A stretch of 50,592 nucleotides of DNA from an uncultured Chlamydiaceae bacterium (GTDB lineage Bacteria > Chlamydiota > Chlamydiia > Chlamydiales > Chlamydiaceae). Both the position numbers and the translations under genes were made by a program. Position 1 is the first letter of the stretch. Each line of letters begins with the position of its first letter. The stretch is taken from the NCBI GenBank assembly GCA_937884635.1, contig CALGBW010000038.1, positions 1 through 50,592 of the forward strand. The letters are read 5' to 3'. The notes beneath the pieces were generated by a model. That model searched no databases. It was not told the DNA's origin and saw only the letters and a program-made list of their open reading frames with translations. Positions 7,187 through 15,524 of the stretch are shown here, piece by piece.

Positions 7187-8287
7187 ATGAAATTCGTCAT
7201 CTCTCGAAATGAATTGGGCAACTTGATTAAAAAGATTCAAAGTGTGGTTCCCCAGAGTACCCCTATCCCTATCCTTACACACGTGCTCATCGAAGCTTGT
7301 AATGACGAATTAATTTTTACAGCTACAGATCTCACCGTAAGCACCCGTTGCGTTGTAAAAGCCAAGATCTATGAAACCGGATCTGTTTCCCTCCCCTCCA
7401 AACGCTTTTTCCAACTTGTAAAAGAACTTACGGAATCGAATTTAGAAATTTTTTCTAAGCCAGGAGAGATGGCGACAATCACCTGCGGTTCTTCTCGATT
7501 CCGTCTATTGAGCATGGGGAAAGAAGATTTTCCTATGCTTCCTGATATGCAGAATACCATTCGCTTCACGATTCCTGCTGAGCAGCTTAGGGATATGCTG
7601 CAAAGAACGTCCTTTGCTGTTTCTAGGGAAGAAAGCCGTTATGTTTTAACAGGGGTGTTACTTACCATTGCCAACGGTACCATGACAGTAGTAGGTACCG
7701 ATGGAAAACGCCTGGCTAAGACAGATACAGAAATTGCTTTAGACAAAAGCTTTTCCGGAGACTATATCATTCCGATCAAGGCTGTCGAAGAAATTTCCAA
7801 ATTATGTGTAGAAGACGCTGAAGCTACAATCTTTTTAGATCAGGCAAAAATTGCTGTAGAATGCGAAAATACCTTGCTTATCACCAAGCTTCTCTCTGGT
7901 GAGTTCCCAGACTTTTCCCCAGTCATTTCCACGCAAAGCAGTGTTCGTTTAGATCTGCATAGAGAAGAACTGATTACCTTACTCAAACAAGTAGCCTTGT
8001 TCACAAACGAAAACACACACTCTGTGAAGTTTAGCTTCACCCCTGGAGAGCTGACACTAACAGCTAACTGTTCTAAAGTGGGAGAGGGTAAGGTAAGCAT
8101 GGCTGTTAATTATGATGGTGATCGCTTAGATATTGCTTTTAACCCATTCTTCTTCTTAGACATATTGAAGCATAGTAAAGACGAGCTTGTTTGCCTAGGC
8201 ATTTCCGATTCTTACAATCCAGGGATTATCACAGACTCCACCAGCAGTCTCTTTGTCATCATGCCTATGCGCTTGCATGACGATTAA
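7187..8287 (+). CDS. dnaN: DNA polymerase III sliding clamp (beta subunit)
   Basis: 366 aa, the usual length for the beta clamp, a ring-shaped dimer that tethers polymerase III and binds repair and regulatory proteins. The start MKFVISRNELGNLIKK, the middle YVLTGVLL and TDGKRLAKT, and the end FVIMPMRL are family signatures of the three similar domains. The ATG is family-supported although no good ribosome binding site is visible. In C. trachomatis recF follows dnaN directly; here the next gene is a lipase-like protein after a 406-base gap. Confidence 0.97.
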   Translation: MKFVISRNELGNLIKKIQSVVPQSTPIPILTHVLIEACNDELIFTATDLTVSTRCVVKAKIYETGSVSLPSKRFFQLVKELTESNLEIFSKPGEMATITCGSSRFRLLSMGKEDFPMLPDMQNTIRFTIPAEQLRDMLQRTSFAVSREESRYVLTGVLLTIANGTMTVVGTDGKRLAKTDTEIALDKSFSGDYIIPIKAVEEISKLCVEDAEATIFLDQAKIAVECENTLLITKLLSGEFPDFSPVISTQSSVRLDLHREELITLLKQVALFTNENTHSVKFSFTPGELTLTANCSKVGEGKVSMAVNYDGDRLDIAFNPFFFLDILKHSKDELVCLGISDSYNPGIITDSTSSLFVIMPMRLHDD

Positions 8288-8693
8288 TCTTTTTTATCTA
8301 CTCATATCCATCCAAAAATAGATTAACCTGTTTGAGGATGGATTCTATGTTCATTTCCTATCTTTAACTACTGACCACTCAAAATATAATGCACAAGACC
8401 GTACAGGTTAGCACTGTAGGACTTACAGCATTCTAAGTATGTAATCCATAATTACACAATCTGATGAGATGTATTTACGTACATCCTCTTGTCAAGCATA
8501 TTTTCTGTATGCCTTAACATCCTCTTTCCTTTTCTTCTTTTTTCTTATAGCTAGTTCTGATCATTTATTTTAATTAAACCATCGAGATTTATTTATTTAT
8601 AAAAATAAACGACCAATTTCTTTTAAAAATAAAAATTAAAATGATTCGTTTTTTAATAAAAAGTTCTTTTAGAATAAGAATATCGGTGAGCAA
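8288..8693. other. 406-base A/T-rich intergenic region after dnaN
   Basis: No gene seen. Small inverted repeats lie at 8402-8416 (CTGTA/TACAG) and 8468-8485 (GATGTA/TACATC), neither followed by a T run. The last 150 bases are extremely A/T rich and must hold the promoter of the lipase-like gene; GGTGAG near 8686 is its ribosome binding site. Related species carry recF at this place, so a decayed remnant is possible but not visible by eye. Confidence 0.4.
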
Positions 8694-9668
8694 ATGAATA
8701 AATTTCTACTAACTATATTCTTCTTATTAATAGGGACCTCTTTACTTGCGGAGCCCGCTGTAGTACATACACTTCCGTCTAGGATTAGTGGAATGCCGGA
8801 CTCTCATTCTCAAAAAGAATCGGTAGTTTGTGTCCATGCGTTTTTACGATCTTACAGATCTCTAAAACCCATGGGGCATGTATTGGAAAGAGAAAACTAC
8901 GATGTTTTTATTTGGAACTATGAAACACGCAAGTTTACGTTAGAACAGCATGCTGAACACCTTGTCCGTTTGTTAAAACAGATCGCGCAGGCAAAACCGG
9001 GGATTCCTATTAATTTTGTTACCCATTCTGTTGGTGGAGTCATTGTTCGTGTTGCATTGAGCCGTTCCGATTGCCCGGAAGAGGCTAAAACAGGTAAGGC
9101 TATTTTAATGGCCCCTCCAAATGCAGGATCTACCCTAGCCAGACGATACCGTTCTGTTTGTCTTGTTCGGTTTATTTTTGGTGGGAAATTAGGTCGTCAG
9201 CTTCTTACTTATACTCCAGAGCAAATGCTGAACGTAGGTAAAATCCCCTCTTCAGTTGATGTTTTAGTCCTAAGCGGAAATAAGAGCAGCCGATTCGTTC
9301 TCTTCAAAATGGACGGGGAAAATGACGGGAAAGTTCGTACAACAGAAACACAACTAGATACGCCCCACCATACCTATGTTCTGAATACCAATCATACTTA
9401 TATCATAGCGGACAGGAAATCACTCTTTCTGATGAAAGGATTTTTAAAACACGGCAGTCAAGCTATGAATCTGAATGAACCGGAACTCGTTGAGAAACAG
9501 GCTCAAGAAGACCAGCAGAATAGCTCTCGACTCGCTTCAAAGAAAAAGCAAGAGCTATTCATCATCCACTGTTTTGGTTCTCACCCATACAATTTATATG
9601 GGTTTCCGAAAAAATGGCCAACTAACCAACAAAAGAGCGAAACAAATCTTGGAACGTTAGGAAAATAA
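8694..9668 (+). CDS. secreted lipase/esterase-like alpha/beta hydrolase (CT073 position)
   Basis: 324 aa with a Sec signal peptide (MNKFLLTIFFLLIGTSLLA, cleavage near residue 19). The mature part has an alpha/beta hydrolase layout: a first strand followed by VCVHAFLRS, the nucleophile elbow HSVGG with S112, a conserved MAPPNAGS loop, an acid in DGENDGKV (D207 or D211) and H234 in NTNHTYI. This resembles PGAP1-like and triacylglycerol lipase families. Substrate is unknown; export to the periplasm or beyond is inferred. The last 47 bases overlap the convergent rseP gene, and the C-terminal 50 residues look non-conserved and polar. Confidence 0.8.
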   Translation: MNKFLLTIFFLLIGTSLLAEPAVVHTLPSRISGMPDSHSQKESVVCVHAFLRSYRSLKPMGHVLERENYDVFIWNYETRKFTLEQHAEHLVRLLKQIAQAKPGIPINFVTHSVGGVIVRVALSRSDCPEEAKTGKAILMAPPNAGSTLARRYRSVCLVRFIFGGKLGRQLLTYTPEQMLNVGKIPSSVDVLVLSGNKSSRFVLFKMDGENDGKVRTTETQLDTPHHTYVLNTNHTYIIADRKSLFLMKGFLKHGSQAMNLNEPELVEKQAQEDQQNSSRLASKKKQELFIIHCFGSHPYNLYGFPKKWPTNQQKSETNLGTLGK

Positions 9669-11493
9669 AGAAGGCCACTAGCAATAGTGTAAATGGGATT
9701 AAAACTTTCTCCACCACGCGCATATTCAAGCGGCGACGGGAGAGCCATTCCCATAAACATAAAACGATATATCCCCCATCCAAAACAGGAACAGGAAGAA
9801 GATTTAAAACAGCTAAGTTCATGCTAATGGAGCCCATCCAAAAGAGGGCTTCTGAAATCCCTAACGACCACCCCGTATGCAAGATCTTCATAATTCCTAA
9901 TGGCCCAGACAGCCACTGTGGATGCAAACGGCCTGATACTAAGGCTTTAGCGGCGCCAACCCCGTCCTTTGTAATCGTTTGCATTAATGAAAAAGGATTT
10001 GGGTTATAGCGTACGGCTAAATCCTGCAAGGGCATTCCTAAAGATAATCTGCGTTTCTCAGCCTCCACCTTTTCCAAGTAATGACGTTGTTTTTCCTGGT
10101 TGGTAATTTTCTTTGCTAACGCCTTCTGCGTATCTAAAAGCTCTTCGGAATAAATCGTAGCCCAAGGTTTTGGTTGTACGCCAGAAATCAAGCGATAAGA
10201 ACCAACCTCTTTCACAACAGAGGAAGTCCCTAAGGAAAGAAGAATCTTCTCTAAATCTTCCCTACAGTAAGAAGTCAGAAACTGGTTATCTGCAGCAGAG
10301 GGTTCCATCAAACGTAACTGCTCATCGGATAATCTTTGTACAATCAGACAGACCTTATGTTCTTGAACTAAACGTAGGATATCGACATTGCTTTCTACAG
10401 GAACTCCGTCGATAGCTAAAATCTTATCTCCTAATTCCAGCTTTTCAAAAACAGGATTGCGATCTGAGACGGGATCTACAGGAGCAAGTTCACTCTCCAC
10501 ATAACCATAGCTATTGATAACGTAAGGCAGGATATACAAGGAAGACCACCTACCCTTCAACCCAGCTTCATACTGGTTATCCATAAGCTCATTACGCACA
10601 TGCTGAGATAAAAACAGGGAGCTAGCTAAAACACGTGGCTGTCTGATCCAAAATTCTTTTCCATCTCGTTGCACGCGAACAAAAGCAAAGGCCTCATTCA
10701 ATAGCTCTGAAACCTGCATAGGAGAAAACAAGAGTTCCCCGTCCATCCAGACCAAGCGGTCTCCCTTCTGCAAGCCTAAACCATAAATGGGAGAGTGTGG
10801 AGATAAAGGAGTGTCATCACGGAAAAGCAAGTAGCTAGCACCTAAACAGGGGTATCCCAATCTTTCAGGATTGTATTCTACATCTAGGGAAAAAGGAATT
10901 GCTTCAGTGGAAAGATAGGCTGGATGTTCCCCTACCAAAGATAAATGCCCGTCGAGTAAAGCTGAAGTAAAGACGGCTTTATCCCCACCTTGATAAGGAC
11001 GACCGTTACAGACAATCAGGCGATCTCCGGCCTCCAATCCCTTCTGTTTTAAAGAAGGATTCACCCAACCCAATATCGATGTATATTCAGAAAAAGCTTT
11101 ACTTCTTCCTCCAACAAGGTACACACCACCAAAAGCAACTATCGCAAACAATACGTTTGCCAGTGGTCCTGCTGCTAAAACAAGGATTCTTTTCCAAGGA
11201 GACTTACTGAAGAAACCATTAGGGATATCATAAACAGACTCCTCTTTTTCTTCATTCTCAGCACCACGGCTCTTCTCCATTCCCTTGATACGGACATAGC
11301 CACCGAAAAGAATAATCCCCACTCGATACTCAATCTCGCCAATTTTTTTCTTAAATATGGCTGGACCAAATCCGATACTAAAGCTTTCAACAGTCATACC
11401 GACACATTTAGCCACTAACAAATGCCCTAGCTCATGAATTAAAATCAGCACTCCTAAAGCAAGAGCAGCTAGAATAAAATAAACAATTGTCAT
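9622..11493 (-). CDS. rseP: site-2 membrane metalloprotease RseP/YaeL
   Basis: An intramembrane zinc protease that cleaves transmembrane substrates such as anti-sigma factors and signal peptides. The HELGH zinc motif is at residues 20-24 in the first membrane segment and the third ligand motif is in NLLPVPVLDGGY near residue 580. The protein is 623 aa, longer than the E. coli enzyme (450), because the periplasmic part between them, with two PDZ-like repeats (GLEAGDRLIVCNG, KLELGDKILAIDG), is expanded. It follows dxr by 12 bases, a conserved pairing in many bacteria. Its regulatory substrate in Chlamydia is unknown. Confidence 0.95.
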   Translation of the reverse strand: MTIVYFILAALALGVLILIHELGHLLVAKCVGMTVESFSIGFGPAIFKKKIGEIEYRVGIILFGGYVRIKGMEKSRGAENEEKEESVYDIPNGFFSKSPWKRILVLAAGPLANVLFAIVAFGGVYLVGGRSKAFSEYTSILGWVNPSLKQKGLEAGDRLIVCNGRPYQGGDKAVFTSALLDGHLSLVGEHPAYLSTEAIPFSLDVEYNPERLGYPCLGASYLLFRDDTPLSPHSPIYGLGLQKGDRLVWMDGELLFSPMQVSELLNEAFAFVRVQRDGKEFWIRQPRVLASSLFLSQHVRNELMDNQYEAGLKGRWSSLYILPYVINSYGYVESELAPVDPVSDRNPVFEKLELGDKILAIDGVPVESNVDILRLVQEHKVCLIVQRLSDEQLRLMEPSAADNQFLTSYCREDLEKILLSLGTSSVVKEVGSYRLISGVQPKPWATIYSEELLDTQKALAKKITNQEKQRHYLEKVEAEKRRLSLGMPLQDLAVRYNPNPFSLMQTITKDGVGAAKALVSGRLHPQWLSGPLGIMKILHTGWSLGISEALFWMGSISMNLAVLNLLPVPVLDGGYIVLCLWEWLSRRRLNMRVVEKVLIPFTLLLVAFFIFLTFQDLFRSFVG

Positions 11494-11505
11494 ACAAGCT
11501 CCATG

Positions 11506-12645
11506 TTATATTTCATGAGCAAGAGCTTTGGCTTCTCTCGCTACCGCTAAAATATCCTCTAAGGAATTACAGGGGTAAGTTTTATGCCCATCCATAAGCT
11601 GGGATAACTTTACCAGAATATCGCACCATGATATTTCATCCGCTAAAAATCTTTCTACCAGCGTTTCATTCGCTGCATTAAAGAAGCTTCCCGAAGATCC
11701 CTGTTCTTGAATAACGCGCTTAGCCAAACGCAAACTGGGAAACCGTTCTTCATCTATGGGGAAAAACTCGAGAGTTTGTTGTATAGAAAAATCTAGTCCT
11801 TTCAACAAGGAAGGTTGCCTCTCAGGAGTTGTCAAAACATGTTGGATGGGAAATAACATGCTTGGAGGATTCATTACGGAAAATACCGTATGGTCACATA
11901 ATTCTACCATCCCATGCACTAAACTCTGCGGATGAATCACTGCATCTATCTCTGCATGTGGTAAGTCAAACAACCAATAGGCCTCTATCATCTCTAAGCC
12001 TTTATTGACTAAGGTAGATGAGTCTACCGTAATCTTCGTACCCATATGCCATATGGGGTGACGCAATACCTCTTGTTTGGTTACCTTCTGCAACTCATCT
12101 ACCGTCTTACGCCATAAAGGCCCACCAGATGCTGTTAAAAATAACTTTTTAACATGTCTACCGTCCAGACTAGATAGGCATTGATACAAAGCGTTGTGTT
12201 CGCTGTCAACAGGCAAAAAAGAAACGTGATGTTCTTTTGCTTTACGGCAAAGCAACTCACCACAGGCGACCAAAGCCTCTTTATTAGCTAAGGCAATCTC
12301 TTTTTTTGCTTCAATTGCCGCAAGAATAGCAGGAACCGCATCGATACCCGAAGAGGCCGCTACAAGAGTATCTACTTCATCAGAAGAAGCTATCGTGACT
12401 AACCCTTCCTCTCCAAACAAAACAGACACACGAGGAAATGCTTCCCTTACGGTCTGATACGTATTCGCATCATAGACAACAACAAAAGAGGGAGAAAATT
12501 CTAGAATCTGTTGAAATAGGAGATCTTTTTGCCTCCCATATGCTGCTAATGCAGTAATAGAAAGAAGATGGGGAAAAGCTCGAACAACATCTAAGGTCTG
12601 CGTTCCTATACTTCCTGTTGATCCTAATAAAGCAATACGCTTCAC
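11506..12645 (-). CDS. dxr: 1-deoxy-D-xylulose 5-phosphate reductoisomerase
   Basis: Second step of the non-mevalonate isoprenoid pathway: converts DXP to methylerythritol phosphate with NADPH. Motifs are the NADPH-binding LLGSTGSIG, ANKEAL, the metal and substrate residues in PVDSEHNALYQ, TASGGP and SSTLVNKGLEMIEA, and HPQSLVHG. The open frame reaches 12672 with a TTG, but a GTG at 12645 with GAGGG four bases before it gives MKRIALLGSTGSIG, which fits the family; the product is then 379 aa. dxs, the first step, is in the same window at 24338. Confidence 0.96.
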   Translation of the reverse strand: MKRIALLGSTGSIGTQTLDVVRAFPHLLSITALAAYGRQKDLLFQQILEFSPSFVVVYDANTYQTVREAFPRVSVLFGEEGLVTIASSDEVDTLVAASSGIDAVPAILAAIEAKKEIALANKEALVACGELLCRKAKEHHVSFLPVDSEHNALYQCLSSLDGRHVKKLFLTASGGPLWRKTVDELQKVTKQEVLRHPIWHMGTKITVDSSTLVNKGLEMIEAYWLFDLPHAEIDAVIHPQSLVHGMVELCDHTVFSVMNPPSMLFPIQHVLTTPERQPSLLKGLDFSIQQTLEFFPIDEERFPSLRLAKRVIQEQGSSGSFFNAANETLVERFLADEISWCDILVKLSQLMDGHKTYPCNSLEDILAVAREAKALAHEI

Positions 12646-12764
12646 TACACCCTCATAGATTGCGGTCACCAAGGCACCTTATCTTTAAGAGCTCCTAAGC
12701 CTGCCCATTAAAGAACGTCATCATGCGATACTTGGCTATCTTCTAAAAACAGGAAGTATACTCC

Positions 12765-13652
12765 CTAAAGAACTTCTTCGAAAGTTTTAAAGTGTGTTTT
12801 ACATAGGGAAGAGAGAACGTTCTTTCCATGAAAGGCTGCGATATCCTTAGCCATGTCTTTCACAGCTTGCGAGGCCCCCTTAGGAAGTCTTACAGAGTAC
12901 TGTAATTCTAATTTTTGCAAAGCAGTAACAAAAGCATCACGAGCAAGGATCGATGCTGCAGCTACTACAACGTCTTGTTCCGCTTTTGTTCTTTGTATAA
13001 GGGGTAGGGAGCACTTTTTCCTTTTTAGAGCTTGTATCAACACTTGCTCCGAAGAAGCAAACTGGTCTGAAATAGCAAATTCCACAGATGAGCTCACTTC
13101 AGCCAGGTTATGAATGACTGTAGCATGTCCCCAAGCTAATAAAGAATTCAAATTACGAAACTTGGCATATAACTCATTATATTTTTGCGGGTAGATAATC
13201 AAAATATCATGAGCACAAATAGAACGAATTTGCTGAGCAAAATTATGATTTTGTCGATCTGTCAGCTTTTTCGAATCTTGAATACCCGCATCGTATAATT
13301 TAGCAATTTCTTCTTCATTTTTTGCTAATACACCAGCGACACAAAGAGGTCCGAAAAAATCCCCTTTACCCGACTCATCTACCCCAATACGTGCACGTAA
13401 ATCCCTCTCCTCATACCCTAGAGAAAAAGTTTTTAAGATTTCGGGTTCTAAGAAAAACTCGACAAACTCTTGCGTACCTTTTCCTTGTATAACTAACGTA
13501 TATGATGTGTATAGCGTGCAGCAAACAGAAGACGAACGAGCCTGAAACAGCGTATAGGGTGGCTGCGAAAAAACAAATCCCTTTTCCTGCAACCGAGAGC
13601 GAAGATCATCACATAGCACAGGATCCAGATGAGTAACAAACCGGGAAGACAT
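12765..13652 (-). CDS. rnhC: ribonuclease HIII
   Basis: Removes RNA from RNA/DNA hybrids. The 295 aa product has an N-terminal substrate-binding domain of about 90 residues typical of RNase HIII, then the catalytic domain with GVDESGKGDFFGPLCVAGV, DSKKL and later acidic residues. The chosen ATG at 13652 shares one base with the TGA of the rodZ-like gene (TGATG), a translational-coupling arrangement. The longer frame to 13685 has no support. In C. trachomatis the pair is CT008/CT009. Confidence 0.95.
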   Translation of the reverse strand: MSSRFVTHLDPVLCDDLRSRLQEKGFVFSQPPYTLFQARSSSVCCTLYTSYTLVIQGKGTQEFVEFFLEPEILKTFSLGYEERDLRARIGVDESGKGDFFGPLCVAGVLAKNEEEIAKLYDAGIQDSKKLTDRQNHNFAQQIRSICAHDILIIYPQKYNELYAKFRNLNSLLAWGHATVIHNLAEVSSSVEFAISDQFASSEQVLIQALKRKKCSLPLIQRTKAEQDVVVAAASILARDAFVTALQKLELQYSVRLPKGASQAVKDMAKDIAAFHGKNVLSSLCKTHFKTFEEVL

Positions 13653-14083
13653 CAAAATACTCCTAACCAGGATCCCAGCCACCAAAGAATACTACACGAT
13701 CCAATACATAGAACAGCCCACCATACATTAGACCAACTACGGATAGCCTTTTCAGGGGAGTTTCTTCCTCCCATAGATTCTAAATCCAAAAGCATATCCA
13801 TGTTCTGCTCCGAAAAATCTTTGAATATTTTCAGAACATACGGATGCTCTCGCAAAATACGATCACCATCTAAGCCTAAAAAAACAGCGTATTTTTTAAT
13901 AAACCCCTGAGCATAGATAGGAGAAATTAAACGCCCTAAATATCCTGATTCTATAGCTTCCAAGCAGGAACACCGTATAGACGTCGCTGACTCTACATCT
14001 CTTAAAGAAAGTCCTAATGCTGTTCGTTGATTACGAAAAACTTCTCCTAAATGAATGAGCTCTTGATGGACTTGTTCCGTCAT
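13652..14083 (-). CDS. rodZ: RodZ-like helix-turn-helix membrane protein
   Basis: 143 aa from the ATG at 14083, which has AAGGTG six bases upstream; the frame continues to 14128 without a ribosome binding site. The N-terminal part (about residues 5-70) is a Cro/CI-type helix-turn-helix (LGEVFRNQRTALGLSLRDVE, YAQGFIKKYAVFLGLD) as in RodZ, where it contacts MreB. A single membrane segment lies at the very end (about residues 120-143, WWAVLCIGSCSILWWLGSW). The periplasmic domain of typical RodZ is missing, which agrees with the short chlamydial CT009. It is coupled to rnhC by a TGATG overlap. Confidence 0.88.
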   Translation of the reverse strand: MTEQVHQELIHLGEVFRNQRTALGLSLRDVESATSIRCSCLEAIESGYLGRLISPIYAQGFIKKYAVFLGLDGDRILREHPYVLKIFKDFSEQNMDMLLDLESMGGRNSPEKAIRSWSNVWWAVLCIGSCSILWWLGSWLGVF

Positions 14084-14445
14084 AACACCTTCTTCCCAAA
14101 TGCTTAGGAGGTCAAGATATATCGGCATTCTAAAGATTGCAAGTATAGTTTCTCTTACCTATAACTCTTCTCTCACCACAATAAAATCATGAATTCTTTG
14201 CTAAAAAGCATAAGTTGCAAAACATTTAAAAAATTTAATAAAAATATCTACGCAACCCATTGTTGTTCAGCTCACCCAAAAAATACAGCTAGATGTTTTC
14301 AAAAACAATCAGGCTAAAAAACTATTCTAAAAATCACTTCACTCATACAATGCCGCCGCTCATTACAAGCCGTTCTGCATTTAGCAGCGAACTCGTCTAT
14401 ATACTTTTGTCTACAATCTACTCTTGATCCTAATGAGGTGAACCC
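14084..14445. other. 362-base intergenic region between rodZ and the Cys-rich gene
   Basis: A divergent promoter region without a supported gene. The stretch 14215-14255 is A/T rich and may hold a promoter for the rightward gene. The only clear element is the ribosome binding site GAGGTGA at 14434-14440, before the ATG at 14446. Confidence 0.4.
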
Positions 14446-15492
14446 ATGAGTTGCCAATATTGTTGTTTCCATGCACCCCTTTGCAAAACATCCTACTGTC
14501 TACAGCCATCAAATATCGCCGCACCCAGCCAAGATCATCAACATTTATGCACCTCAGCAGGGTCATTAACTGTTGCTTTCATAAAAAAGGCTAAAGAACT
14601 GCACAACACAACTCCTCAACGAATACAACGGAGACTCACCCGTCTTGCTCTCAAATCCCATAACCACACCCCACCCATTCCTCACTTACTAGAAGAATTA
14701 CTACGTTCTTACGGGCCTATCGTTCTAGGGTTAGCTCTTCGTTTATCTCGTCTGACCTTAGGGAGTCTATTCTGTCATAAACATACAGAAGAAGCTCAGA
14801 AAGCACTTAAACAAGCTTGTACAACAGCACAGCAAAGCTTTTCTCTCTTGCTTACAAGACATTTACAGAGCCGTTTGTTTATTTTAGCTAATTGCTCTCC
14901 CCATATTCATCCCTGTGCAGCACGATCATCCCACTTAGAGAACAGTTTTACTGCCTATCGAACCTCTCCTAATAAGAATCACTCCTCTCTCTGTTGTTAT
15001 GTACATTATCGGATTCACTCACGGAAAACGTTACAATCTTATTGCCTCAACTGGGAGCAATTACAAAGACAACTCTCCCTCCTATTAGTAGGCAATCTAA
15101 CTAACCCAGAACAACCCCCATTCCCACTCGGTGATTATGCCCATCACGTGATTCTTCTATTACAAACCCTTCTCACCAATAGTCCTTCCTTCTTCCAAAC
15201 ATCAAACAGTATCCTAGAAGAACACCTTCTTACTTGTATCCTACAGTCTCTCTTGATGTTAGGATTTACAATCGTTGATTCTAATGGCCAACGCCCTACT
15301 CATATCGAACAGCACCGACAGTTTGCAGAAATAATAAGAGGAAAAGCGCACTCTATAAGGGTTTGCATCCCGCCTAAAGCAAGAATTCAAGATACGTTAA
15401 CCCTTGCCCCGAATCAACAACACAATCTGCTCGCAGCTCTACAGAAAACAGGAAACGCATTTCTACACCTTTGCAATCGCGCAACCAGGTAG
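14446..15492 (+). CDS. Chlamydia-specific Cys-rich hypothetical protein (family A, first copy)
   Basis: 348 aa, with a Cys-rich start (MSCQYCCFHAPLC) and no Sec signal or strong membrane helix. A hydrophobic helical stretch is at about residues 85-107 (LRSYGPIVLGLALRLSRL). It appears to be a diverged relative of the 307 aa protein at 20267-21190: C184-F250 here aligns with C151-F219 there, sharing the pattern LNWEQLQRQLSLLLV / VDWSKLQSWAELLIV and the following PLG..A..VI.LQ. From memory such proteins may belong to a Chlamydia DUF such as DUF648, which I could not check. It runs convergent to the family B gene with 32 bases between stops. Function unknown. Confidence 0.7.
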   Translation: MSCQYCCFHAPLCKTSYCLQPSNIAAPSQDHQHLCTSAGSLTVAFIKKAKELHNTTPQRIQRRLTRLALKSHNHTPPIPHLLEELLRSYGPIVLGLALRLSRLTLGSLFCHKHTEEAQKALKQACTTAQQSFSLLLTRHLQSRLFILANCSPHIHPCAARSSHLENSFTAYRTSPNKNHSSLCCYVHYRIHSRKTLQSYCLNWEQLQRQLSLLLVGNLTNPEQPPFPLGDYAHHVILLLQTLLTNSPSFFQTSNSILEEHLLTCILQSLLMLGFTIVDSNGQRPTHIEQHRQFAEIIRGKAHSIRVCIPPKARIQDTLTLAPNQQHNLLAALQKTGNAFLHLCNRATR

Positions 15493-15524
15493 ACATGCCA
15501 TAAACTCCTTTAGAACTGATAAAG

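Noticed and set aside
6925..7221. 98 aa leftward open frame between smpB and dnaN
   Set aside because: It overlaps the dnaN start, has no ribosome binding site and shows no domain-like composition; a pyrimidine-rich + strand explains the open frame.
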